A DNA stretch of 64,000 nucleotides. Origin: Emergomyces orientalis (Eukaryota > Ascomycota > Eurotiomycetes > Onygenales > Ajellomycetaceae). The notes under the pieces are model-generated. The model had not been told where the DNA came from and made no database searches. It saw only the letters and a program-made list of their open reading frames with translations. A program made the translations under genes and the position numbers. Below, in pieces: positions 1 to 10,900 of the stretch (its first letter is position 1; every line of letters starts with the position of its first letter). Location: assembly GCA_002110485.1 (NCBI GenBank), contig MOWL01000029.1:1-64000 (forward strand), written 5' to 3'.

Positions 1-2240
1 TCCCGCATCATGCAGCATATCTTTAAGCCAAATCAGCTCGCACGCAGCTTCGCTAGCAGCAATATACTCAGCTTCAGTTGTGGACTTCGCCGTAGAGATC
101 TGCCGCTGCGAACGCCATGATACGGGAGCTCCATTGATCATTATAATATAGCCCGTAGTCGATTTATATTGGGGGTCTGCACCCGCCCAATCTGAATCCG
201 CGTAGGCCATGGGAGCCAGCCCTTCGTCCCCTATATTCCTCTTATACAGAATGCCCGTAGTCCTAGTCTTCTTCATATAGCGGAGAACATGCTTCAAAGC
301 AGCCCAGCACTCCTTATTTGGGCGAGAATTGAATCGCGATAAATAATTTACCGCGAACATTATATCCGGTCTGGTGCTTGTAACCAGATATTGAAGAGAC
401 CCAAGCCCTTGACGATATCGCGTAGCCGTAAAATCATCATCAAGGCCCTTATCCTCATCCGGCGAGAACTGGAGCTTTGTGCCAGCATTCATGGGGGTTG
501 GTGCCGGATTGATTGCAGTCATGCCAAAATCATCAAGGATCTCATCAATATAGCGTGTTTGCGTGACCAGTAAATCACCATTACGGCCCGCAATTTCCAT
601 ACCTAAGTATGGCTTATCATCGTCGATTCTTTTGGTGTCAAAACGCTTCGCAATCTCATCGAGAACCCAGTCAATATCATGCTCATTGGGCCCCGTAACG
701 CGGCAGTCATCAACGTGCAGCGTCAAATACACCTTACGGATGGGGTGATATAGGAATCCGCCGTCATACGGTGATATGCGGAAACCAATCGAAGTGAGAT
801 GCTCAGTGGCAAGAAAATACCACGTCCTCGCAGCTTGCTTCAGCCCATACAGGCTCTGGCGAACCAGGCCAACTAGATTGCCCCTGCCATGTTTTATGCC
901 CGTCGGGAGCTGCATATAGATCATTTCTTCCTGTGGCAGCACGCCATTAAGGAATGCAGACACGTAATCAATTGCCTTCGATTTCCATCCCCTAGCCGTA
1001 GAGATCGCGAATAGGCTTCTGGTTGTAGGACCAGAGACAACGGCAGCGTAAGACTTCGTATAATGGACTCCTCGCTGCTGAAGGAATCCGCGAACCACCC
1101 ATCGTGCGCGAAAGCGGATGGTTTCTCCCTTATTATTTAATTTGCGGTCATATACCCATTTACCCGTAAGAACATCCATATCCGGGGACCGCTCAGTAAT
1201 AACATATGTTTTCTTTTGATTGAACATATCGACCTCCTTCCTCATTGCTTCGAGCCAATGATGCCAATCAGGGCTCCGTCGAGCCTCCGCTAAGGTCGTG
1301 GGACGGTCCGTAAGGGTACTAAGCACGGGCTCATCACCATTATCATTAGCATGCTCGTCAGACTCATTAAGGAGATCAACATCACTGTTTATAAGATAGG
1401 TAGGCTCAATGGCCTCCTCCAGATCCCCATTGACAAGCATCTTCATGATGTGCGGCCGCTCCCTTGCCAGGCGCCGCAGGAGACAGTGCTGCCATCCATC
1501 CGCAGGATTCAAAACATCGAGCTCATCCGGTATGTTATTTGGCTCATGAGGAGCCGGAAGAGCGGCATTAATGAATGACACGTCCTCCACGAGAGCTTCA
1601 TCAAAAACCACATCTCGTGCTATCTCCAACCTGCGTGCATCAGGGTCCCATATGCGAACTTGATGAAGGCCCTGATAACCCACAAAGATCCATTCTTTCC
1701 CATCCGTTCTATCCGCAAGCTTATTAGTAACTCGCAGATCCTTCTTGTAGACCTTGCAGCCCCATCTATGCAGCCAATTCGCCGTGGGCTGCACCCCCAT
1801 CCATGCTTCAAAGGGGGTCAGCGGAGACCCCTCCTTGCACCCGTAAAGCTTCGTAGAGGTGGGAGACATATTGATCAACATAACGGCAGCCTGCATGGCC
1901 TCACCCCATAGGTCCCTAGGCTGCCCGCTATCGAATAGCAAGCTCCTAGTTCTTTCGATTATTATGCGGTTCGCACGTTCCGCTGGACCATTTGATTGTG
2001 GGGTATATGGCGTAGTCGTCTCATAGGCAATGCCTCGCTGTTTACAAAAAGCTTTTAATTCATCGCTCTTGAATTCTCCACCACCATCCCAGTGCAAGGA
2101 GCCCACGCATCGCTGCGCAGTGGTCTCAATCATTGTTATAAAATCCCGTAGTTTCGCGGTTGCTTCACCCTTGGTGGCCATTAAAATGGCCCACCGATAT
2201 CTCGTGGCATCGTCCGTAATACTCATCCAATAATCAGCCC
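1..2240 (-). CDS. Copia Pol: integrase core, reverse transcriptase, RNase H (3' end outside window)
   Basis: The minus strand is open from about 2262 to base 1 in the frame -1 to gag. I translated most of it line by line and found no stop. The integrase core has its second Asp in HWDGGGEF and its Glu in PQSNGPAER, 35 residues apart as in D,D-35-E integrases; the first Asp (LFIDLAGGG) lies in the upstream gag frame. Reverse transcriptase has the Copia palm sequences KWVYDRK, RARWVVRGF and SAFLNG, with a catalytic HVDD instead of the usual YVDD, and SLYGLKQAAR. RNase H begins at AYADSDWAG and includes STTEAEYIAASEA. No start codon of its own is obvious, so it would need frameshifting, or one inserted base, to join Gag-Pro. 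Family assignment is firm; functionality is doubtful. Confidence 0.92.
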
Positions 2241-4316
2241 CCCATACGTGGGAACGCCATCCTCATTGAATAAGGTACGCCCACCGCCCGCAAGATCAAT
2301 AAATAATCGTGCAGCAGGCTTCACTTTTCTAATCATGGGCTCAAAAGCAGGACGAGCCATCTTAGCCTGCACGCAGGTTTTACAAAAAGGCAGAGCCTTG
2401 GAGCCTTTAATCCTCATCCCCATGCGCGGATCCGCGGCCATCTTCGCTATATCCATGTGGTTAAGATGACCCAGCTTCAAATGCCATTGCAGCATCGTGA
2501 GCTCTACTGGTTTTATATTCATTGATGGCAGAGCCAATAGCGAGTCATCCACAGCATTTACGGGCCGAAAATCACCATTAGGCATGGCGAATTGAATCAA
2601 ATCTCGGATTTGCGGAGGCTTTTCAATGACATAGATATCTTTCTCATTCAAAACAGCAGTGAAGCTGACCATTCGATCGGGAGAGGTCATAATAATCGAG
2701 TGAGCTTCTCCATATGCCAATTGCTTGAACGTATAGCCCTTGCGGACTAATTTGCCAAAGCTCACGATATTTGCTTCTAATTCGGGGGCAAATCGCACAC
2801 CTTCCAGGCACACATCCGCCCCATCAACCGCCAGTTCAACCGTACCAACGGCCGCAGCTGGAACAATGGTCCCATCCGCCATTTTCAATTTAACATTGGA
2901 GCTCATTGAATGGCATTTAACAAGCTCCTTGCGTGGTGTTGCGTGAGCGCCAGACCCCGAGTCCAGAACCCACTCATCCGCAATATCATCATCACGGACG
3001 ATTTCACGAGCATGGAACACCTTCTCAACCGTACTGTGTACAGGAGCAGAGCCGTCATCGGGGCTCTTGGAAGAATCCTCATTATTGGCCTTCTTCTTAT
3101 CCTTCTTGGTGCCACCACGCCTTTTTTCATTAGAATAACCTGATGGACGCTTCTCTGGGTGCTTTTTCCAACAGCTCTCCTCATTATGGCCCACAATCCC
3201 GCAATGTGAGCATTTTGGCCTGCCTGATGCAGATGGAGCAGGGCTCTCACCCGCATCATCCATACTGCTCGCATTATTTACGGGCGCCTTTGTGTTCTTT
3301 GAAGAAGAGGAACTGCCGCCAGAGGGCAATCGAAGCAGAATATCACGGCATAGACCCACAAAATCATCCTCCAGGAGAGTATCTTCACCACTCTTTTCAA
3401 TATCATCCATCCTATTTCGTATGAGATTGGCCCATCTACTGTGAATCCCCGCAAGCAATCGATCAAAGAAGACGGAATCCGGCATATAAAAATCTAATCG
3501 CTTATATTCAGTTCGTACGGCTAAGAGACGCTCAATAAACGCACGATCCGACCCGCAAGACTCAGCCGTCATACCCAGGAACTCATTGAAAAGACGAAAC
3601 CGGCGAACTACGCGGCGTTCAGCGAAGTTCTCCTCTACTATGGACCACAGCATATAGGCAGACAATTGATTCTCCTTCGGTATAGTAAAATGAGTTCTAG
3701 CCTGTGCGGAAATCGCTGACCACATATAATTACGCAGCCAGCTATTCCGCTCCCTCCAGAGCTTCGCAACGTCCTCACTGACCCCCTCAGGCGGGGCCAG
3801 CTCCTTATTTAACAAAATATCATCTGTTTCTGAATCCTTCGCCGCGAGAAGAACCTCATCCCTCCACATGGGATAGTTCATGGAGCCCAGCAGCAGAACT
3901 GGCTTTTCAAGAAGCTTAACTGTAAGTCGAAACTCCTTAATGGCCTTCAAATAAGCCGTCATATTGGCGCCTGCGAGCTCCCCCGCACCAGCACCAGCCT
4001 TAATCCGCGCTGTTTCATTCTCCAACCTCGCAATCTCCAACCTCGCCCGGGTCTCAGCGCTCAAGGAGTCATCATGCTCAACCTGAGCCTCCTGGGTGGG
4101 TTCATCGCGATCTGAGCCCGTATCCGACATATCCGACATTGGATCTTCGAAATCAGCACTTGACTCCTCCGAAGGAGCTCTTGCGGGCAATTTACGGGCT
4201 GTAATGGGGGTTGGAAAGGGCTCGTTTTCAATATTCTCCGGCGTACGTTCCGCTCGCCTAGTCGGCTTATTTTCCCTCGTAAGATCAGGACTGTTGCCTG
4301 ACCGTAAGTTCACCAT
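2223..4316 (-). CDS. Copia Gag-protease with integrase zinc domain
   Basis: 697 codons from the ATG at 4316. A TTG at 4325 is in frame upstream, but the ATG is the better start. An acidic, Ser/Thr-rich N-terminus is followed by a Gag region (UBN2-like), a CX2CX4HX4C zinc knuckle (CSHCGIVGHNEESC, about residue 370), a Lys-rich linker, and an aspartic protease with active-site motif WVLDSGSGAH. The C-terminus carries the pre-integrase HHCC zinc domain (WHLKLGHLNH, then FCKTCVQAK) and the first integrase Asp (LFIDLAGGG). The frame ends at TGA 2225-2223, inside the integrase core, just after a G6 run (2238-2243). One added G would fuse it to Pol. The gene is therefore either frameshifted or read through by -1 slippage. 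Confidence 0.9.
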   Translation of the reverse strand: MVNLRSGNSPDLTRENKPTRRAERTPENIENEPFPTPITARKLPARAPSEESSADFEDPMSDMSDTGSDRDEPTQEAQVEHDDSLSAETRARLEIARLENETARIKAGAGAGELAGANMTAYLKAIKEFRLTVKLLEKPVLLLGSMNYPMWRDEVLLAAKDSETDDILLNKELAPPEGVSEDVAKLWRERNSWLRNYMWSAISAQARTHFTIPKENQLSAYMLWSIVEENFAERRVVRRFRLFNEFLGMTAESCGSDRAFIERLLAVRTEYKRLDFYMPDSVFFDRLLAGIHSRWANLIRNRMDDIEKSGEDTLLEDDFVGLCRDILLRLPSGGSSSSSKNTKAPVNNASSMDDAGESPAPSASGRPKCSHCGIVGHNEESCWKKHPEKRPSGYSNEKRRGGTKKDKKKANNEDSSKSPDDGSAPVHSTVEKVFHAREIVRDDDIADEWVLDSGSGAHATPRKELVKCHSMSSNVKLKMADGTIVPAAAVGTVELAVDGADVCLEGVRFAPELEANIVSFGKLVRKGYTFKQLAYGEAHSIIMTSPDRMVSFTAVLNEKDIYVIEKPPQIRDLIQFAMPNGDFRPVNAVDDSLLALPSMNIKPVELTMLQWHLKLGHLNHMDIAKMAADPRMGMRIKGSKALPFCKTCVQAKMARPAFEPMIRKVKPAARLFIDLAGGGRTLFNEDGVPTYGGLIIG

Positions 4317-4333
4317 GAGAGGCAAGAACTAGC

Positions 4334-4492
4334 TGTATAAGAGAAATAGATAGCAGTAACGCAGCGTATTAAACAGAGGGCCTCATAACCTCATAGAGTG
4401 CATCAAGCCTATCATATTGAACTACCTAACTAGCTAAAATATATATGTGTGTGTGGGGCATGTGACCCGGGTAGCCCTAGTATCACCTAACA
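4334..4492 (-). repeat. Putative 5' LTR of the Copia element
   Basis: On the minus strand the segment begins TGTTAGGTGATACTAGGG and ends TCTTATACA, giving the TGT...ACA termini typical of LTRs. It contains a GT-rich, ATATAT-containing stretch. It lies only 17 nt before the gag ATG, leaving almost no room for a conventional primer-binding site, and I could not match one to a tRNA 3' end. The 3' LTR is outside the window, so the boundary cannot be confirmed by self-comparison. Confidence 0.45.
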
Positions 4493-4810
4493 CATCCTTG
4501 GCATCAAACGACGACATTTAATGACGGTTCACACGACGACGACATCCATCAGACTCGCCGTCTATCTTGATCCCTTTAGCATTCCGCCGACTCGTCCGAG
4601 GTCCTGTGCCATCTAGCCATCGCTCCATCCAATTTGTTGGCCGCCGGAACCAGTCGTGGGCGTGCCATTCGCCGCACAGTTATCCGCGCTCTCTCCCCAC
4701 ATGTCTCCCCCATCGGCTCTACCATCGGGGTTTTATATTCTTATCCACCCTATTTGATAGCGTCTTAACTGTCGCATTCAGACGCTAGGAGCAGGGGCAT
4801 CTTCTGCTGC
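4493..4810. other. Intergenic, spt20 upstream region
   Basis: This stretch lies between the Copia right end and the spt20 start. It is moderately GC-rich with many CGA/TCG words. I see no gene and no clear target-site duplication partner. Confidence 0.5.
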
Positions 4811-7302
4811 ATGGAAGCATCTTCCAGCATGGCGACTGCTGTTTCCACGAAACCCCCCGCGGCTAAAATTAAACGTCCTCCCCCGTCGTACATCCAGACT
4901 GGCATCAATGGCACGAGGCCTTCGCAACCATCTCCGTCGCCACTGAGTTCAGTTTCAAGTCGTGTTTCAGGCGCCAAACAGCCAGGAACAGCAACCCCGA
5001 CAAGTACTACCACCGTAAATGGCGCAAATAGTCGCCAGCCAACGCGCCCGAGGAATCAGCCTCAAAAACCCGGCGAGCCTGCATCTCGTTTACAGCGCCC
5101 TTCGACAAAACCCCCCGGCGCAGATGGAGCTGCTGCGGACCGGAAACAGTTGAAGAAGTTCCCGGAACCATATGGTTGGTGTTCCTTATCTTCAATTGAC
5201 CTTTGCGCAAGGTCTGCAATGCTAATTGCTTGGCGACATAGTTAAAACAACCTCCTACATCCTCAAAAAATACTCGAAAGTTCCGCCGTCCCTAACTATA
5301 CATCTACACCCTACGCACTTTCGTTTCGACCAGCAAGATGGCAGCTTTCCTTACAACTCTGAAATGAAGGTCATAATCGAGCACATCAAGGCTGGTACCG
5401 TTCCACACGACATGATTGAGGAGTTGGTGAGGGGTGGGGTTCGGTTCTACGAGAGTAAGCTTTTGTTATACTTGTTGACATTTCCAAAGCTCTAGAGCTA
5501 ACTTTTGGAATAGACTGCCTTATTGTCCGTGTCGTGGATCATAAATCCGTCTCCGCCCAACCCAGCCCGTCGTCAAATGCCACTTCCGGCGAGAAGAGCT
5601 CCCCTTTCTCCTTACACAATTACAATCAGCACATTACCCCTTCGCCATTCGTGCCATATCCACAGCAGAACCAGTCGAAGATAAAGCCTATCGCCAATGG
5701 ATCTTCTATAGATAGCAGTCAAAAAGCCGACGAGCAGCCGGTTTCAGAAACAAATAATGAAAGTGTACCATCCACCAGCGTTACGGCAGGATCCAGCAAT
5801 TCAAAGCAACCAGCCCTCAAGCCTAAGGTTTTTACCACTGTATTACATCCCACGCCTCAGTCACTACTGGCAGAGTTAACATTGTTGTCCATGACTCCGG
5901 ACCCACGAGCTATAAATCGTCGCCAGCCTCAACCATATTCTGCGTCGCGAACTGGATCTGTTGCCCAGTCAACTACTCCTCTGTCTGCGCTGCCATCTTC
6001 TCCGATAGCTGACCGTGCGCCTCCTGCAAAGAGACAAAAGATGATGGTGGAACCATCAGAGCTTCTAGAGGCTGAGGCCAAGTTTATCCATGCCACAGCT
6101 CCACCGCTCTACCTGGAACCGGTTGTTGGATTCGCTGCTAGTGCAAATCTTCTCAGGTTCTTGGAAGATCCTCTACATCGCAACAAACCGCCTTCGCCAA
6201 AGACCAGAAGACGGACTGTCGCCGAGTTGGCTGCGGATGAAGCATTGGCGGCTGAAGAAGAACGATTCATGCTTATCATGGACGAGAGGCTGGGGCCTAC
6301 CACGTCTGGCAATGGCGGGGGCGCAAAGGCTCCTAATGTCGATGACGAAAGTGGTGCCGCTCCATTCGAACCCAGGTTTTCGAGATTTAAAACTCTCGAG
6401 AAAATTCGCCTGGAACACGAAGAGAAAGCCAAACTTGAACACGAAAAGAAGCTTCAGCAAGACCACGCTAAAAGATTACAGCAGGAAGCTGAGAGGGAAA
6501 AGCGACGCGCGACTGAGCAGCGATTGGCAGAAGAACAAAGCAGAGAAGATAGTAGAAGACAGCAAGCGGCAGCTGCAGCTGCGGCACAGCATGCTCAGGC
6601 ACAGGCGCAACTTTTGGCTGCACAGAATCGGCGTCCCCAGTCCCGAGGGAACCCGCCTATGGGAATGCCTCATCAACCGCAGCCTCAACAGATGGTTCCT
6701 GTATCTCAGGGTCAGCAGTCATCTCCACTCATGCGGAATTCTACCCCTCATAGCTCGTCTCCTTTGGGAGGAACTTTAATGGGGCCTCAGATGAGCCAAG
6801 GAATACCAATGGCCATGACTAGTTCTGCACAAGGAGCAGGGAGTCCACTCCAAGTTACATCAGGTGTGCAGCATAGCCATCCAGCTGTTATGACCCATCC
6901 GATGGCTACTACACGAAGCCAGCAAGGTCCAAGTAGACATGGTACGCCACAAATGGCTCACGGGACACCGGCTATGCCACATGCCACTCCAATAATGCGC
7001 AATGCAACTCCCACTCAGAGGATGACCCATGCAAGCCCCAGCGCATCTACCATGGCTCAGACTCCCGTTATGAACCATTCCGTAATGGCCAATCCTCAGA
7101 TGAATGGCGTGATGATGACCCCCCAACAACAACAGCAGGCTATAATGCAACAAAGGCAACTTATGCTGCAGCGAAATTTGCAGGCCCAGGCCGGCGGCCA
7201 ACAGCTTAACCCACAGTTGATGGCGCAGTTTCAACTTCAGAATGCGCATGCGCAACATAATATTCAACATGCCCAGCCACAGCCACAGCCACAGCCACAG
7301 CC

Positions 7303-7359
<57 letters not shown>

Positions 7360-7975
7360 ACTACAGCAGCAGCAGCATCAACAGCAGCAACAGCAGCAAC
7401 AACACCCCAATCTATTTATGCAGCAGCAAGCGCAGGCGCAGGCGCAGGCGCAACAGCACCAGCAAGCCCAACAGCAGCAGGCACAGCAAAATCAGTTCCC
7501 CAACGCAGCAGCTTATCAGGCTCATGTCATGCGATCTCAGTTGGCACAGATGCAAATGTCACAGCAGCAAACCCCTCTCGGCCCACAGCAAGGAAGCCCA
7601 CAGCAACTCCCACAGCAGCAGGCTCTACCCCAAGCTAATGGTGTTGTTGGACAAGGTCAAGGAGGACTTCCGCACCGTTACCGGCTACTCTACTCGCAAC
7701 GTATGTTGCCGCAAGCCCAAAACGAGATACGCACGAAACTTATGCAGCAGTTCGGTCATCCGTCAGGTTGGCCTGATGCCATTCGCCAGCAGTACCAGGA
7801 ACAAGTGGAGAAAACTTCCAAGCAATATCTGTTTGAGTTTATGAAACGAGAGGGACAGCAACGAGCCCAACACGCGCAAGCTCAGGCTCAAGCTCAGGCT
7901 ATCCAGCATCAACAGCATCAGCAGCATCAGCAGCATCAGCAGCAAGGAATGATGGGTAATGGTACGGGTAAATAG
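4811..7975 (+). CDS. spt20: SAGA complex subunit Spt20 (Ada5)
   Basis: Exons 4811-5174, 5242-5454 and 5514-7975 join in frame to 1,012 residues; the introns have donors GTTGGT and GTAAGC and acceptors CATAG and AATAG. The Spt20 domain spans the splice sites: SYILKKYSKVPPSLTIHLHP, then FRFDQQDGSFPYNS, then GGVRFYENCLIVRVVDHKS. Spt20 is the structural core subunit of the SAGA histone acetyltransferase/deubiquitinase coactivator and acts in the nucleus. After the conserved N-terminal quarter come an acidic/Lys-rich coiled region (about residues 400-490) and a very long Gln/Ala/Met/Pro-rich tail with pure polyglutamine encoded by CAACAG repeats. A short conserved-looking block near the end (LLYSQRMLPQAQNEIRTKLM) precedes another QA-rich tail. 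The antisense poly-Leu frames are shadows. Confidence 0.93.
7275..7410 (+). repeat. CCACAG / CAACAG hexanucleotide repeat in spt20 (polyglutamine)
   Basis: A (CCACAG)n run giving alternating Pro-Gln passes into a (CAACAG)n run giving uninterrupted Gln, then an imperfect CAG tract. The mixed CAA/CAG coding slows slippage compared with pure CAG, but length polymorphism between isolates is likely. Confidence 0.9.
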
Positions 7976-10900
7976 ATTGACACTACCCTTCTCGGTTTTA
8001 GCTACGCCCCAGCTCCTGCTTTGCTCTTTACTGGACACATTTGAAAGAGCACATTTCACCTGGGTTATCCACTCTTGTCCTCTCTTACCCATTCTCTTTA
8101 CCTCTTATTAATCTTCAACTCTCTCCATCCACTTTTTACGACCCCCACATTGTCTAACTTAGCTGTTTACCAACTCCTCAACTGTGCCATTACTTCCTCT
8201 CTCCCTTCCCTTCCCTTCCTTTCCTCTTTTATTATTTCATATTGTACTTTGTCAAGCAGTCAAACGACCTATACATACGACGGTGGGTGGTTTCTGGTGC
8301 AATTCCTAGCCCAGACAAGCAAAGGGAAGGGTTCATCTATCTTTATCCAGTGTTTACTTTTCCTTTTACCACTCTTCCCACCTATTTCTAGTCACCAATG
8401 GGCTGGCTTGGCGGCGGATTCTTTGTTTGATTTTATTTTAGTTTAAAAATTTCCCCCTAAACTTAGGTTTATCCAGAATTTCGAATTAATTATTGGTAGC
8501 AATGGTAGGTTAGGCAAGGGCGGGTAGGGCGAAGTGATTTGATTTAACTGAATTGATTCATGACATATACAAGTTTTTCTCGGCTTTTTTCCTTCTTTTC
8601 TTTGGCATGAATCCACTTTTTTCTCTCCTTTTATTCTTGTCCGGTTTAATGAAATAACCATGCCTTTGACCTTTTTTTCACACCTTTTTTTTTTTTTTTT
8701 TTTTGATTCTTTTCTTCACTCTAAGCTCATTTTTATTTTCATTGTGAGGTTCTTTTCACCCCCTCTACTTTTGTTTAATGTTTAGATACAATGACTTTTC
8801 TGTTCTGTATCTTCACAAAGAGCTCTTTGCAATAAGTGTGTGCTCTGCTAGTTTGCCATATTATCTTTTTCTTCCAGCCTCATGTTTTATATTTCTCATG
8901 GAATACTGCTTTAATCTTAATAAAATTGCTGCAAAATGCTATTACTTCATCCCATAGTTTAGAGTAACATATTTTACCATGAACTCATTCACACCACATC
9001 CTGATTAGCTTGTTCACATGATATCAAACTCTGTTTGATAAACTCTCTCTGTTCAATTGATAATGAATGTTGAGCTCTGACTTTCAAACTAGACCGTATC
9101 ACATGGACAGGCTAATGAGAATGTGGTGTGAACAAGATTGTGGTGAAATCCATTAAGTATGCATAGTATTAGTAAAATTTTCAGGTTTAAAGGTGAAAAT
9201 CACAGAGTTGCTCACACTCAAACTTAATTGTTTTTCTTTTTCCTTTTTCTTTTTTGATCATGAATGAGAACCACACCAACTTCCCTTATGAGAATAACAA
9301 TCATGAAATAGATTTATTTCTAGTGTCAAGGGATGGCACCAGGGGCGAATGAAAAATGCTGTATAAGTTTTTTTCCTAACTTTATTTGCGGATATCATGC
9401 CTTGGGTGCGCCTAGCTGAGCCCAACGGAGCCTGACATGCGGAAGCAAACAAACTAACTATTGTTAGACTATATTTTTATTATTGATGTTTTGGAACTGG
9501 ATAGATAATATGCTGAATATCCTAGCGTATCAATTACGTACAGTACATGTACTGTACATACATGTGCACACATATGGACCGAACGCTCCTGAGGTTAGGA
9601 ATCGAAAAGTTTACACTCCAAAAAACTTCCAGCTTCCCGACTCATCCCTTCCCCCACAACCACTGGCTTATCTCTCCCCAAATGCCATTTCAGACAGCAA
9701 CCTCTTTTCCATATAACGACGACCTCGTCTGCGATAGAATAGTATGTTGCTCTAGCTGTGTTATGGGTGGGATTATGGTTTGTAGTAATAACTGCGCAAG
9801 TGTTAACAGCTAGCCACAACGCCCCCCTGACAGGGTTTGATTTCTCGATGACGAAAATGGTGCCTAATGACTGTCAGAAATTTGACTTCGAATGCGTCCG
9901 CAGTCCGTGCATACCCTGATCGTTGCGGACCATGTGGCTTGCGTTGGCCGAACGAACATATCGGGGGAAGCAAACAATATCGCCGTATGCCTTAAGGTTG
10001 ATGCAAGCCTCCACTGCAGGATTCGATCGAAATGGTTCCCGGTAGGCTTCCACACAGGACATGGGTGACAACGGTAGTTAGCAGTTTGAGCATTAACCCC
10101 AGATTTAAGAGTAAGTGCGCGTCTTGAGGGAGACATTTTCGGTTTTCTTTCTTTTTTCCCGGGGGTATCGTTTTGCCTCAAAGATATATAGCTGTTTCAT
10201 TGGCCATGTTTCAGGGCGACATATCGGCGGCGCATCCGGCGTGCATTATGGTTTCGAGCCCATAAATCTGTGGATGCGGGAACTAAACTTCCATGCATTT
10301 CTGCAAAGGTGAGATCATTGGTCCGTGTGTCATGGCATGGTACGTGCGGAGGTTTGCCGCAGGTATTCAATATGCAGGAAGCTGTTTCGTGGTAGCGTTA
10401 TTGTGGCTTTGGCATCGGGAACTCACGCTCATGTCCCTTAAATTTTCATCAGTTATTCTAGACTTTTTTGGGATTTCCTTCAATTAATTCACAGTCATAG
10501 CAAATTCTCGTAGAATAGGTATTGTCACAATAATCTTGGCGCAGCTCTCGGTGATAACATTTGCTCATGGAGTGTTGCAGATACGGGCACACGCAGTTCC
10601 CTCAGAGGTTCTATTACTTGCAAATATTTAACTTGATTGAAGACATGGGCTTACCAGCAGACTCCTCCTTCGCACTGCATCACTTTAAATTCGTTGTTGC
10701 GCGCTTTTGAGAGACCTAGATTCTGGTGTTGACATACCTGTGTGCACATGTTGCCGGCTGGGGGGGGGGGGGGGGAAATGTCATTTCAAAGATCCGAACG
10801 GCTGTGTAATATTGTATTTTCCCACAGAATTTCACACCACGGAGCAGTGGCCCAGAATCTCAGCGATCGAGAGATTCATATTTTCAAAACGAACGTGTGA

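Larger units (their letters stand above)
1..4492 (-). mobile_element. Ty1/Copia-type LTR retrotransposon, truncated by window edge
   Basis: Read on the minus strand, the region gives in order a probable 5' LTR, Gag with a zinc knuckle, an aspartic protease, the integrase zinc domain and core, reverse transcriptase and RNase H. Integrase before reverse transcriptase is the Copia (Pseudoviridae) order. The remaining 3' end and 3' LTR lie beyond base 1. Over about 1,430 codons there is only one frame change, at the C6 (minus-strand G6) tract at 2238-2243, and no internal stop. The copy is therefore young or nearly intact and shows no stop-rich signature of repeat-induced point mutation. The plus-strand ORFs here are shadows. 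Confidence 0.93.

Noticed and set aside
1..2222. Several plus-strand ORFs of 60-83 codons
   Set aside because: All are antisense to the continuous Copia Pol frame.
6860..7360. Long minus-strand poly-Leu ORF
   Set aside because: Exact antisense shadow of the CAG repeat in spt20.
8075..8446. 123-codon plus-strand ORF after spt20
   Set aside because: T-rich 3' UTR composition, Ser/Leu/Phe-biased, no start context or conserved motif.
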